From Paenibacillus macerans (GTDB taxonomy: Bacteria > Bacillota > Bacilli > Paenibacillales > Paenibacillaceae), in NCBI RefSeq assembly GCF_900454495.1, contig NZ_UGSI01000001.1, forward strand, positions 310,001-374,000: DNA of 64,000 bases, read 5' to 3'. Position 1 is the first letter of the stretch; each line of letters begins with the position of its first letter. A program made the position numbers and the translations under genes. Below the pieces are notes generated by a model. It did no database searches. It was not told the origin of the DNA and saw only the letters and a program-made list of their open reading frames with translations. Positions 8,953 through 17,838 of the stretch are shown in pieces.

Positions 8953-9213
8953 ATGGGAATTAAACTTATTAACATCGGCTTCGGAAATATCGTATCGGCC
9001 AACCGAATCATTTCGATCGTCAGTCCGGAGTCGGCGCCGATCAAGCGGATCATTCAGGAAGCGAGAGATCGCCATATGCTGATTGACGCTACATACGGGC
9101 GCCGGACGCGCGCGGTTATTATCACGGATAGCGACCATGTTATTTTGTCGGCGGTGCAACCGGAGACAGTCGCCCACCGGCTGTCGACCAAAGATGAAGA
9201 CAACGACGAATAA
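8953..9213 (+). CDS. remA: Extracellular matrix regulator RemA
   Basis: An 86-residue protein, MGIKLINIGFGN..., with the conserved IIQEARDRHMLIDATYGRRTR core of RemA/YlzA. In B. subtilis RemA is an oligomeric DNA-binding protein that activates matrix operons. The start at ATG 8953 follows an RBS (AGGGGGAA) and is preferred over an in-frame start 15 codons upstream. It sits between yicC and gmk as in B. subtilis. It is a plausible trans-acting link to the exopolysaccharide locus at 43-51 kb, but no RemA site was identified there. Confidence 0.94.
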   Translation: MGIKLINIGFGNIVSANRIISIVSPESAPIKRIIQEARDRHMLIDATYGRRTRAVIITDSDHVILSAVQPETVAHRLSTKDEDNDE

Positions 9214-9226
9214 AATGGAGAGAATT

Positions 9227-9811
9227 ATGTCTAAAGGGTTACTTATTGTGTTATCTGGACCGTCGGGCGTCGGGAAAGGAACGGTTTGCAGCGAACTGCG
9301 CAAGCGCATGCCGGATTTGATTTATTCGGTCTCCGCAACGACGCGGCAGCCTCGCCTTGGCGAAGAAAACGGCGTGAACTATTTTTTCAAAAGCCGTGAG
9401 CAGTTTCTGGAAATGATCGAAAACGATCAACTGCTGGAGTATGCCGAATACGTCGGCAACTTTTACGGCACCCCGCGCGATTTCGTGGAAGAGACGATCG
9501 CCGGCGGCAAGGACATTATTTTGGAGATCGAAGTTCAAGGTGCGCTCAAGGTGAAGGAGAAATTCCCGGAGGGCGTGTTCGTGTTTCTGCTCCCGCCTTC
9601 GCTTGACGAACTGAAGGGCCGCATTCAAGGCCGGGGAACGGAAAACCAGGCAACGATCGACCATCGCATGTCGGTGGCCGCGCATGAGATCGGACTGATG
9701 GAAAATTATGATTATGCCGTCGTCAATGACGAAATCGATCATGCCTGCCAAAGAATACAATCCATCATTATCGCCGAACATTGCAGAATCCGCAAGCAGG
9801 GGAAATGCTAA
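9227..9811 (+). CDS. gmk: Guanylate kinase
   Basis: A 194-residue kinase phosphorylating GMP to GDP. P-loop SGPSGVGKGT near residues 9-18, GMP-binding SATTRQPRLGEENGVNY, and the lid region GRIQGRGTENQ. ATG 9227 has GGAG seven bases upstream; ATG 9215 in the same frame is an alternative. It starts 13 bases after remA and is followed by rpoZ, suggesting cotranscription. Confidence 0.96.
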   Translation: MSKGLLIVLSGPSGVGKGTVCSELRKRMPDLIYSVSATTRQPRLGEENGVNYFFKSREQFLEMIENDQLLEYAEYVGNFYGTPRDFVEETIAGGKDIILEIEVQGALKVKEKFPEGVFVFLLPPSLDELKGRIQGRGTENQATIDHRMSVAAHEIGLMENYDYAVVNDEIDHACQRIQSIIIAEHCRIRKQGKC

Positions 9812-9847
9812 ATCCGGCGATCAGCCAATAAGAAGAGGTGTTACGTT

Positions 9848-10066
9848 ATGCTGTATCCATCCATTGACAAGATGCTCGGCAAAGTAGGGAGCAAATACTC
9901 CTTGGTCGTGGCCGCGTCCCGCCGCGCCAGACAACTGCGCGAAGGAGACAAAAGCGAGCTGAAGCAGCCGAAGTCGCATAAGCAGGTCGGCATTGCGCTC
10001 GAAGAGATTTACGGCGACTACGTCAAGATCAAAAACGACGGAGAACAGCCGGCAGACAAAGAATAG
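9848..10066 (+). CDS. rpoZ: RNA polymerase omega subunit
   Basis: A 72-residue protein, MLYPSIDKMLGKVGSKYSLVVAASRRARQL, with the conserved omega core that helps assemble the beta' subunit. RBS AGAAGAGGTG before ATG 9848. Gene order gmk-rpoZ-coaBC is standard in Bacillales. Confidence 0.96.
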   Translation: MLYPSIDKMLGKVGSKYSLVVAASRRARQLREGDKSELKQPKSHKQVGIALEEIYGDYVKIKNDGEQPADKE

Positions 10067-10091
10067 ATTCCGGCCTCCGGGCTGCTTTACG

Positions 10092-10116
10092 ACAACCGCG
10101 AGGTTGTTATTTTTTT
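10092..10116 (+). terminator. Weak terminator or attenuator between rpoZ and coaBC
   Basis: ACAACC, loop GCGA, GGTTGT, then TA and a run of T. The stem is only 6 base pairs and coaBC follows within 30 bases, so partial read-through is likely. Confidence 0.55.
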
Positions 10117-10143
10117 GGTTTGGGAGAAAGGCAGGGGATACCG

Positions 10144-11364
10144 ATGTTATCCGGCAAAAAAATTTTGCTAGGCGTCACCGGCGGAATCGCCGCGTTCAAA
10201 GCGGCGTCGTTAACCAGCAAGCTGGTGAAAGAAGGAGCGGAGGTCCGCGTCATCATGACCCGGTCGGCGACCAAGTTTATTACGGAACTGACGCTGCAGG
10301 CCTTATCGAAAAATTTCGTGTACACCGATACGTTTGATGAAAAGCATCCTGAATCGATTTCGCACATCAATTTGGCCGATTGGGCCGATCTCGTGCTGGT
10401 CGCTCCGGCCACGGCCAACATCATCGCCAAAATGGCTGCGGGAATCGCCGACGACATGCTGTCGACGACGCTGCTCGCCACGCAGGCGCCGATCATGGTT
10501 GCTCCGGCGATGAACGTGCATATGTACGAGCACCCGGCGGTCGTCCGCAATATGGCTGAGCTCGTGGAGCGCGGAGTCATGATGATCGAGCCCGGCGAAG
10601 GGCTGCTGGCCTGCGGTTATACGGGCAAAGGGCGGATGGAAGAGCCGGAGTCGATCGCGGCCGTGGTGAACGGCTATTTTGCGCGCCAGGCCAAACGGGC
10701 GGATAAGCCGCTCGCCGGCAAAAAAGTCGTCGTGACCGCCGGCGGCACGGTCGAGCGGATCGATCCGGTCCGCTATATCACCAACGACTCTTCGGGCAAA
10801 ATGGGCTTTGCCATCGCTAAAGCGGCCCGGGAATTGGGGGCGGACGTGAAGATTATCGCCGCAACGACGCAAGCGCAACCGCCTGCGGGGATATCCTTGA
10901 CGCGCGTTTCCTCGGCGCAGGAGATGTACGAAGCGGCCCTTCGGGAATGGGACGATACGGATATCATGGTGAAGGCCGCCGCCGTGGCGGATTACCGGCC
11001 GAAGGAAACCGCGCCGAACAAAATCAAAAAAACCGGCGATTCCCTGGTGCTGGAGCTGGTGAAAAACATCGATATTTTGGAAACGCTCGGGAAACAGAAA
11101 ACGACCCAACTGCTGATCGGCTTTGCGGCGGAGACGGAAAATCTCGAGCAGCATGCTATGGACAAGCTGAAGCGCAAACATTGCGATTTGCTCGTCGCCA
11201 ACGACGTCACCGCGGAGGGAGCGGGATTCGGCGCCGAAACCAACATCGTAAACGTTTATGATGCGAACGGATTGGTGGATTCGCTGCCCCGGCTCGCCAA
11301 AGACGAAGTGGGCATGCGGATTATGGAGCTTGCGGCCGGCCGCTTGAAGGGAACGGGCCGATGA
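10144..11364 (+). CDS. coaBC: Bifunctional phosphopantothenoylcysteine decarboxylase / phosphopantothenate-cysteine ligase
   Basis: A 406-residue fusion catalysing two consecutive steps of coenzyme A synthesis. The N-terminal flavoprotein decarboxylase (residues 1-180) shows KKILLGVTGGIAAFKA, the SISHINLADWAD active-site region and APAMNVHMYEHPA. The C-terminal ligase (residues 190-400) shows VVTAGGTVERIDPVRYITN and the AAVADYRPK motif. ATG 10144 has an RBS (GGCAGGGG). The stop overlaps the priA start by 4 bases, indicating translational coupling. Confidence 0.96.
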   Translation: MLSGKKILLGVTGGIAAFKAASLTSKLVKEGAEVRVIMTRSATKFITELTLQALSKNFVYTDTFDEKHPESISHINLADWADLVLVAPATANIIAKMAAGIADDMLSTTLLATQAPIMVAPAMNVHMYEHPAVVRNMAELVERGVMMIEPGEGLLACGYTGKGRMEEPESIAAVVNGYFARQAKRADKPLAGKKVVVTAGGTVERIDPVRYITNDSSGKMGFAIAKAARELGADVKIIAATTQAQPPAGISLTRVSSAQEMYEAALREWDDTDIMVKAAAVADYRPKETAPNKIKKTGDSLVLELVKNIDILETLGKQKTTQLLIGFAAETENLEQHAMDKLKRKHCDLLVANDVTAEGAGFGAETNIVNVYDANGLVDSLPRLAKDEVGMRIMELAAGRLKGTGR

Positions 11365-13979
11365 CCTACCGAATGGCCAAAGTGATCGTGGATGTGCCGA
11401 GCCGGGAAACCGACCGGCCTTTTGATTATTTGATTCCTCAGCCGCTGGCGGGGTGGATCGAGGTCGGCAGCCGGGTCGGCGTTCCGTTCGGACGCCGCAC
11501 GGTGCAGGGGTTTGTCGTTTCGCTGCATGAACAGCCGGAAATGGATCCGGCGCGCATGAAGCCGATTCAGGAACTGCTGGACCTGCTGCCCCCTCTGCCG
11601 CCCGACCTCGTGGAGCTGGCGGACTGGATAAGCCGGACATACGCCTGCAGCATGATTTCGGCGCTGCAGGCGATGATTCCGTCGGCGCTGAAAGGCAAGG
11701 CGGAACGGTATATCCGCGCGGCCGGGCCGGAGGATGCGCCGGAAAGCGAAGGCGCTGCGGAGCTGGTCGCGGCGGGAAGCGCAGCGGAGCCGTTTCGGGG
11801 CGGGCAGGAGGAAGAGGAACTGCGCCGGGAAACCGGCAGCCTGCCCTCTTTGTCGGCTTTGCTGACCCGGGAAGAGGAGGAAATCGTCGCCCACGTCAAG
11901 GCGTCCGGAACCGTGACGATGACCCAGCTTGGCGGCCGGTTTCCGGACCGGGCGGCGATCATCAAGGATTTGCTAAGCCGGGGCGTACTGACGGAAAGCC
12001 AGGCGATCAAGGACAAGGTCGGCAAAAAAACGGTGAAAAGCGTGGCCGCGGCGGTCAGCGGCAAGGCGGCGGAAGACGCGCTCGCTTCTTTCGGGCCGCA
12101 GGCCAAACGCCAGAAAGAAGTGCTGCAGTTTTTGCTGGAGGTCGGCATGCCGTTGTCTCTCCAAGAGGTGCTGTCCACCCTGCGGGTGACGGCGGGCACG
12201 GTGAAGAAGCTGGCGGAAAAAGGCTACGCCGCGATCGAAGACGTCGAAGTGTTCCGCGACCCTTTCCAGGGACGCCGCTTTAAGAGCAGCGCGCCGCTGG
12301 AACGAACGCCGGAGCAGGAGATCGTATATAATCGGCTGGCCGCGGCGCTTGACGCCGGGAAGTCCGAAGTGTTCCTGCTGCACGGGGTGACCGGGAGCGG
12401 CAAAACGGAGGTTTACTTGCAAACGATTGAGCGCTGTCTTTCCCTGGGGCGCCAGGCGATCGTGCTCGTTCCGGAAATTTCGCTTACGCCGCAGATGGTC
12501 GAGCGGTTCAAAGGGCGGTTCGGCGGCAAGGTTGCCGTGATGCACAGCCGGTTGTCCACCGGGGAAAGGTACGACGAGTGGCGGAAAATCCGCGAAGGCC
12601 GGGTGGAGGTGGCGATCGGAGCGCGTTCGGCGGTGTTTGCGCCGTTTGCCAAACTCGGGCTGATCGTCATGGACGAGGAGCACGAAACCTCCTATAAGCA
12701 GGAGGAAACGCCGAAATATCACGCCCGCGACGTCGCCGTCCGGCGCGCCCGGCAGCACGGGGCCGCGGTGATTCTGGGCTCGGCGACCCCGTCGCTGGAG
12801 AGCTACCATGCGGCGCGCTCCGCGGGCGGGGATCACGGCGGCTTTGCTCCGGTGCTGCTGGAAATGAAGCAGCGTCCGTCCGGCAGCCGGCTCCCGGGGG
12901 TTCAAATCGTCGACATGCGGGAAGAACTGAAGGAAGGCAACCGTTCGATGTTCAGCCGCGCGCTGCACCGGGGGATTTCAGCCCGCCTCGAGCGCGGCGA
13001 ACAGACCGTGCTGTTCCTCAACCGGCGCGGCTATTCCACGTTTGTGATGTGCCGGACCTGCGGATACGTGGCCGGCTGCCCCGAGTGCGACATTTCGCTC
13101 ACCTACCATCAGAAATCGAACAATCTGCGCTGCCACTATTGCGGTTACGCCGAAGCGGCGCCGTCCGTATGCCCGGAGTGCGGCAGCGAGCATATCCGCT
13201 ACTTCGGCACGGGCACCCAGCGGGTCGAAGCCGAGTTGGCCAAGCTGTTTCCGGGCATCCGCGTCATCCGCATGGATGTGGACACGACGAGCGAAAAAGG
13301 CGCGCACGAAAGGCTTTTGCAGGCGTTTCGGGAGAAAAAAGGCGACGTGCTCCTGGGCACGCAGATGGTGGCCAAGGGGCTGGATTTTCCCGATGTGACA
13401 CTGGTCGGCGTAATCGCGGCGGACACGGCGCTGAATTTCCCCGATTTCCGCGCTGCGGAGAAAACGTTCCAATTGCTGACCCAGGTGGCGGGGCGCGCCG
13501 GGCGCCATCAGCTGCCGGGGGAAGTGTTTATCCAGTCCTATATGCCGGAGCATTACTCCATCGTCCATGCCAGCGGGCACGATTATTTATCGTTCGTGCG
13601 CGAAGAGCTGGGGCACCGCAAGGCGCTGCATTATCCGCCGTACAGCCGGCTGATTCTGGTCACGCTCTCGCATGAGAAGCTGCCGCTGCTGCTCCGCATG
13701 GCGGAAAATTTCGCCGGCGATCTGCGGGCCAAGGCGCAGCGCCTCGGCTGGTTCGGCAGCCTGGACCGGTTCGCGCCGGCGGCTCTGGACATTCTCGGCC
13801 CGGTCGCCTCGCCGATTCCGCGCATCAAGAACCGCTACCGGTTCCAGTGCATGGTGAAGTACCGCGGCGATTTGGACGCGGTCGGCCTGGTGCGGGAAAC
13901 GGCGGCCGCAACGCTGGCGGGCCTGCGCGACGCCAGTTTGCAAATCAGCATCGACGTCGATCCGCAAATGCTGATGTAA
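11361..13979 (+). CDS. priA: Primosomal protein N' (replication restart helicase)
   Basis: An 872-residue SF2 helicase that reloads the replisome at stalled forks. N-terminal DNA-binding region (1-110), Walker A GVTGSGKTEVY (about residue 345), Walker B MDEEHETSYKQEE, a zinc-binding insert with paired cysteines (CRTCGYVAGCPECD ... CHYCGYAEAAPSVCPECGSEH), and helicase motifs GTQMVAKGLDFP and QVAGRAGRH. It is longer than the usual 730-800 residues because of a Glu/Ala/Gly-rich insert at about 115-160. It overlaps coaBC by 4 bases. Confidence 0.97.
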   Translation: MTYRMAKVIVDVPSRETDRPFDYLIPQPLAGWIEVGSRVGVPFGRRTVQGFVVSLHEQPEMDPARMKPIQELLDLLPPLPPDLVELADWISRTYACSMISALQAMIPSALKGKAERYIRAAGPEDAPESEGAAELVAAGSAAEPFRGGQEEEELRRETGSLPSLSALLTREEEEIVAHVKASGTVTMTQLGGRFPDRAAIIKDLLSRGVLTESQAIKDKVGKKTVKSVAAAVSGKAAEDALASFGPQAKRQKEVLQFLLEVGMPLSLQEVLSTLRVTAGTVKKLAEKGYAAIEDVEVFRDPFQGRRFKSSAPLERTPEQEIVYNRLAAALDAGKSEVFLLHGVTGSGKTEVYLQTIERCLSLGRQAIVLVPEISLTPQMVERFKGRFGGKVAVMHSRLSTGERYDEWRKIREGRVEVAIGARSAVFAPFAKLGLIVMDEEHETSYKQEETPKYHARDVAVRRARQHGAAVILGSATPSLESYHAARSAGGDHGGFAPVLLEMKQRPSGSRLPGVQIVDMREELKEGNRSMFSRALHRGISARLERGEQTVLFLNRRGYSTFVMCRTCGYVAGCPECDISLTYHQKSNNLRCHYCGYAEAAPSVCPECGSEHIRYFGTGTQRVEAELAKLFPGIRVIRMDVDTTSEKGAHERLLQAFREKKGDVLLGTQMVAKGLDFPDVTLVGVIAADTALNFPDFRAAEKTFQLLTQVAGRAGRHQLPGEVFIQSYMPEHYSIVHASGHDYLSFVREELGHRKALHYPPYSRLILVTLSHEKLPLLLRMAENFAGDLRAKAQRLGWFGSLDRFAPAALDILGPVASPIPRIKNRYRFQCMVKYRGDLDAVGLVRETAAATLAGLRDASLQISIDVDPQMLM

Positions 13980-14093
13980 TGGCTGTATGCAATGTATGAT
14001 CAAACCTCGGGTTTACGGCATATATATTTTTTGAAGAATGCTCCTCTATAAATATTTCTCGAAAACTCATGAAGCGACGGAAGGAAGTGCCGT

Positions 14094-14576
14094 ATGGCGA
14101 TACGTATTATCGTAAAAGAACCGGATGAAGTGCTGCATAAGGTAGCCAAAGAAGTGACGAAAATTACCCCAAACGTTCAGAAAATTTTGACCGATATGGC
14201 GGATACGATGTACGACGCGGAAGGCGTGGGACTGGCCGCCCCGCAGATCGGCATTCTAAAACGGATGATCGTGGTGGACGTAGGCGATGAGCACGGGCTG
14301 ATCGAGCTGATCAATCCGGAGATCGTGTCCACGGAAGGCGAGCAGTTCGGGCCCGAAGGGTGCCTGAGCATCCCGGGTTACCGCGGCGATGTGCGCCGGG
14401 CGATGACGGTGACGGTCAAAGGGCTGGACCGCAACGGGAATGAAGTGTCTTATACCGGGTCCGAGCTGTTGGCCCGAGCTTTTCAGCATGAAATCGACCA
14501 CTTGAACGGAGTGCTCTACACCGATGTGGCCGAACGAGTGTACGAAATTACGCCGGAAGGTGAAGAGAAGGAGTGA
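14094..14576 (+). CDS. def: Peptide deformylase
   Basis: A 160-residue metalloenzyme removing the formyl group from nascent N-termini. All three family motifs are present: GVGLAAPQIG, EGCLSIPG (metal-ligand Cys) and QHEIDHLNG (two metal-ligand His and the catalytic Glu). A 114-base gap separates it from priA. Its stop overlaps the fmt GTG start, coupling the deformylase to the formyltransferase. Confidence 0.97.
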   Translation: MAIRIIVKEPDEVLHKVAKEVTKITPNVQKILTDMADTMYDAEGVGLAAPQIGILKRMIVVDVGDEHGLIELINPEIVSTEGEQFGPEGCLSIPGYRGDVRRAMTVTVKGLDRNGNEVSYTGSELLARAFQHEIDHLNGVLYTDVAERVYEITPEGEEKE

Positions 14577-15556
14577 CGTCGCAGGTGAAGATCGTCTTTA
14601 TGGGAACCCCGGAGTTTGCCGTTCCTTCCCTGGAGGCTTTGCTGCGCGAAGGGTACGATGTGGCCGCCGTCGTAACCCAGCCGGATCGTCCGCAGGGGCG
14701 CAAAAAGGTGCTGACGCCGACGCCGGTTAAAGAAGCGGCGCTGCGGCACGGGTTGCCTGTGCTGCAGCCGGCGCGGATGCGCGCCCCCGAGGCGGTGGCG
14801 GAGGTCGCGGCCTATCAGCCGGACCTGATCGTCACGGCGGCGTACGGGCAAATTTTGCCCAAGGCGGTGCTCGATTTGCCGCGTTACGGCTGCCTTAACG
14901 TTCACGGTTCGCTGCTGCCGAAATATCGGGGCGGCGCGCCGATCCAACGCGCGATCATAAACGGCGAGAAGGAGACCGGCATCACGCTGATGTATATGGC
15001 GGAGGGGCTGGACACCGGCGATATGATCGCGAAGTCCGTCGTTCCGATCGAGGACGAGGACACGTCCGGCACGTTGTTCGAGAAGCTGAGCGAGGCGGGA
15101 GCCAGGCTGCTGCTTGAGCAACTGCCGCTGATCGTGGCGGGCAAGGCCGAGCGGATTCCGCAAAACGACGAGGAATCGACCTATGCGCCGAACCTGAGCC
15201 GCGAGGATGAACGCATCGACTGGTCGGCTTCTTCACGGGACATCTTCAACCGGGTGCGGGGGCTCGTTCCTTTTGCCGGCGGTTTTACGTTATGGAACGG
15301 CGAAGTGTTTAAAATATGGTCGGTCGCCAAGCCTGCGGAGGGCGAAGCTTCCACTACCGCATCCGTTTCCGCGGGCGGATCCGCGTCCGGACAGGCTCCG
15401 GGGACGGTGCTCGACTTGTCGGCACGCGGCATTGAGGTGAAAACCGGAGATGGCTCCGTACTGCTCACCCGCGTGCAGCCGGCCGGCAAAAAAGCGATGG
15501 AGGCCGCGGAGTTCGTGCGCGGCGGCGTGATGAAGAAAGGAACGGTATTGGGATGA
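14573..15556 (+). CDS. fmt: Methionyl-tRNA formyltransferase
   Basis: A 327-residue enzyme formylating initiator Met-tRNA with 10-formyl-THF. FMGTPEFAVPSLEAL at the N-terminus, NVHGSLLPKYRGGAPIQ with the catalytic Asn-His region, and the LDTGDM loop are present. The start is GTG 14573 overlapping the def stop (GTGA), with AAGGAG adjacent; GTG 14585 is an alternative. A Ser/Ala/Gly-rich insert in the C-terminal domain (about residues 260-280) makes it slightly longer than usual. It overlaps rsmB by 4 bases. Confidence 0.96.
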   Translation: MTSQVKIVFMGTPEFAVPSLEALLREGYDVAAVVTQPDRPQGRKKVLTPTPVKEAALRHGLPVLQPARMRAPEAVAEVAAYQPDLIVTAAYGQILPKAVLDLPRYGCLNVHGSLLPKYRGGAPIQRAIINGEKETGITLMYMAEGLDTGDMIAKSVVPIEDEDTSGTLFEKLSEAGARLLLEQLPLIVAGKAERIPQNDEESTYAPNLSREDERIDWSASSRDIFNRVRGLVPFAGGFTLWNGEVFKIWSVAKPAEGEASTTASVSAGGSASGQAPGTVLDLSARGIEVKTGDGSVLLTRVQPAGKKAMEAAEFVRGGVMKKGTVLG

Positions 15557-17175
15557 GTCTAGAGGGTGGCGTTGGCGGAGGAAAAGGCGGCAGGGAACGG
15601 GGCGGAGCTTCGAAGACAGGCGCGGGCGGCGGTTTCGCTTCAAAGGCAGGGGGCAGTTCCGCTTCCAGGGCGGGCGCTGTGCGCGGAAACGCACCAAAGG
15701 GGGACGCCGGGCGCAGCTCTGCTCCAAATGCGGGCACGGCACGCGGCGCCGTTCAAAAGGCGAGTGCCGGAGGAGGCGCCGGCCCGTCGGGGGGAGCGGC
15801 CCGCGGACAGGCGAAGCCGTCCGCCCGCAGCGTCGCGCTGGAGGTGCTTACCGCGGTTGAGCAGGAGGGCGCCTACAGCAACCTGCTGCTCAACGGGGCG
15901 CTGCAAAAATCCGGTCTGTCCGGTCCGGACGCGGGTCTTGTGACCGAATTGGTATACGGTACGATTCAACGGTTGAACACGATCGACTTTTTTTTGGCGC
16001 CTTTCGTGACGAAAGGGCTTGGCAAGCTTGCTCCGTGGGTGCGCAATTTGCTGCGGCTTAGCTTTTACCAGCTTCATTACCTGGACCGGATCCCTCCGCA
16101 TGCCGTTGTCAACGAAGCGGTCAATATCGCCAAAAAGAGGGGGCATCAGGGTATATCCGGGATGGTGAACGGTGTCCTGCGCAACGTCCTGCGCCGGAAG
16201 GAGGAGCTGACCTTGCCGGAGGATCTGCCGCCGGTCAGCCGAATCGCCCTGGCCCATTCGCATCCGGAATGGCTGGTCGCCCGCTGGGCCCGGCAGTACG
16301 GCATTGCTGCGGCCGAAGCCATCTGCCGGGCCAACAACGAGCCGCCTTCGGTCAGCGTCAGGGTCAACCGGGCCCGGACGAGCCGGGAGGAGATGCTGCG
16401 GCTGATGGAGGAGCAGGGCCTTGCGGCGTCGGCTTCCCCGATATCGCCGGACGGCATCATCGTACATAGCGGCGGCAACATGGCCCTGACGTCCTGGTAC
16501 CGGGACGGGCTGGTTTCCGTACAGGACGAAAGCTCCATGCTGGTGGCCGAAGCGGTGGATCCGCAGCCGGGCATGTCGGTGCTGGACTGCTGCGCGGCGC
16601 CCGGCGGGAAAACCTGCCATATGGCGGAGATCCTTGAGGGCAGCGGCGAGGTGGTCGCGAACGATATCCACCCGCACAAAGCCAAGCTGATTGAAGATCA
16701 CGCCGACAGGCTGGGCCTCGGGAACGTGCGGGCGCTGTCGGGAGACGCGATGAAGCTAAGCGGTCGCTTCCCGCCGGAATCGTTCGACCGCATCCTGCTC
16801 GACGCGCCCTGCTCGGGCCTTGGCGTAATCCGCCGCAAGCCCGATTTGAAGTGGGCGAAGACGCCGGGCGACGTTGAAGAGATCGCCGGGGTTCAGGAAG
16901 GTTTGCTGGACGCGGTCAGCGGACTGCTGAAACCGGAGGGCATCCTCGTTTACAGCACCTGCACGATCGAACCCCGGGAAAACGCCGAGATGGTTCGGCG
17001 GTTCCTGAACCGCCATCCGGAGTTCGCTTTGGCGGCGGAGGAGCCGGCCGGCTGGGAGCGGCGGCCGCTGGCCGAAGCCGCCGGCCGGGTGGCGGAAGGG
17101 CTGCAAATTTTGCCGCAGGACTTCCATTCGGACGGATTTTATATCGCCCGTTTGCGAAAGCGCGGCGGCAAATAG
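15553..17175 (+). CDS. rsmB: 16S rRNA (cytosine-967-C5)-methyltransferase with a low-complexity N-terminal extension
   Basis: A 540-residue protein. The conserved part starts near residue 93 (KPSARSVALEVLTAVEQEGAYSN): a NusB-like RNA-binding domain, then a SAM-dependent methyltransferase with VLDCCAAPGGKTCHMAE, LLDAPCSGLGVIRRKPD (first catalytic Cys) and YSTCTIEPREN (second Cys). Residues 1-90 are almost only Gly, Ala, Ser, Lys and Arg, with repeated short AG/GG-plus-basic motifs, and are absent from typical members of about 445 residues. The start at ATG 15553 overlaps fmt and has GAAAGGA upstream, so the extension looks translated rather than an annotation artefact. Confidence 0.94.
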   Translation: MSLEGGVGGGKGGRERGGASKTGAGGGFASKAGGSSASRAGAVRGNAPKGDAGRSSAPNAGTARGAVQKASAGGGAGPSGGAARGQAKPSARSVALEVLTAVEQEGAYSNLLLNGALQKSGLSGPDAGLVTELVYGTIQRLNTIDFFLAPFVTKGLGKLAPWVRNLLRLSFYQLHYLDRIPPHAVVNEAVNIAKKRGHQGISGMVNGVLRNVLRRKEELTLPEDLPPVSRIALAHSHPEWLVARWARQYGIAAAEAICRANNEPPSVSVRVNRARTSREEMLRLMEEQGLAASASPISPDGIIVHSGGNMALTSWYRDGLVSVQDESSMLVAEAVDPQPGMSVLDCCAAPGGKTCHMAEILEGSGEVVANDIHPHKAKLIEDHADRLGLGNVRALSGDAMKLSGRFPPESFDRILLDAPCSGLGVIRRKPDLKWAKTPGDVEEIAGVQEGLLDAVSGLLKPEGILVYSTCTIEPRENAEMVRRFLNRHPEFALAAEEPAGWERRPLAEAAGRVAEGLQILPQDFHSDGFYIARLRKRGGK

Positions 17176-17202
17176 AATGAGACTAGTTTCGGTTTTTTTA
17201 GA

Positions 17203-17242
17203 GGTCAAGCTCACGGTCATTGCCGCCGGGCTTGGCCTTTTT
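17203..17242 (+). terminator. Intrinsic terminator after rsmB
   Basis: Arms GGTCAAGC and GCTTGGCC (one wobble pair) followed by TTTTT. Confidence 0.7.
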
Positions 17243-17295
17243 GAATTAGGCATGGGAACTGGCCGATAATTCCCTCCTCTGAACCCCTTCATAAA

Positions 17296-17495
17296 AAATA
17301 GCGGAACTTTATGCTCTTATTTCTGGATATGAGCACGATCATCACCCTTAGCGGAATTTTTGGTCCTTATTTTTTAGTGAGCGGTGCGAAAGGTGGCCAT
17401 TTCCCCGCGATTTGGGAAAATAACGACAAAATGTTCCTCTATTTCGCTCAACATGGGGGATATCGCCGAAATAGCGACATTTTTTGTTCTTATGT
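17296..17495. repeat. Four-module palindromic intergenic element, copy B
   Basis: Modules of 27 bases start at 17296, 17346, 17418 and 17469 (spacings 50, 72, 51). Module 2 matches the reverse complement of module 3 at about 20-21 of 27 positions; module 1 against module 4 is weaker. The copy follows the rsmB terminator. Confidence 0.8.
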
Positions 17496-17758
17496 TTTCG
17501 CCTGGGTTTTTCAACAAGCTAACTTTGCAATTTTTCCTAGGCCTTCGCTTCGCAAAAGAGCCGCCATCGCCATACTCGCATAATTTCAGGACCGTCCATC
17601 ATTGGCTCCTCCTGCTTACCTCCCCCAGTCCTATTCTCGCTCGTCCTCAGCTTGCCCAACCTTTCTCGGCCCAACTGTCCAGCGTTTCCGCCGCACATTT
17701 TCCCCCGCCTCCCAAAGTCCCGGAAGGCTGTCAGGAGCGGCCCTATCCGGCGCATACT
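17496..17758. other. Non-coding stretch upstream of rlmN
   Basis: Together with the terminator, the repeat and the promoter this fills the 663-base gap between rsmB and rlmN. Short ORFs on both strands here lack RBS support and protein-like composition. I see no further structure. Confidence 0.5.
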
Positions 17759-17786
17759 TTAGTGTCATGGTGATTTATGATAAAAT
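17759..17786 (+). promoter_or_regulatory. Candidate SigA promoter for rlmN
   Basis: TTAGTG, 16 bases, TAAAAT. The -35 is poor. It lies 52 bases before the rlmN start codon and would open the rlmN-prpC-prkC-rsgA-rpe unit. Confidence 0.4.
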
Positions 17787-17838
17787 AGGTGGAATGAGTG
17801 GGTGATTTTTTGATAAAACATAGGATAGGTGTGTGAAA

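Noticed and set aside
10303..11640. Reverse ORF of 445 codons across coaBC and priA
   Set aside because: Spans two conserved forward genes and has no recognisable motif.
15640..16701. Reverse ORF of 353 codons in rsmB
   Set aside because: Antisense shadow; conserved RsmB motifs lie on the forward strand.
17537..17755. Reverse ORF of 72 codons between rsmB and rlmN
   Set aside because: No RBS, no conserved neighbour and a composition typical of non-coding GC-rich DNA.
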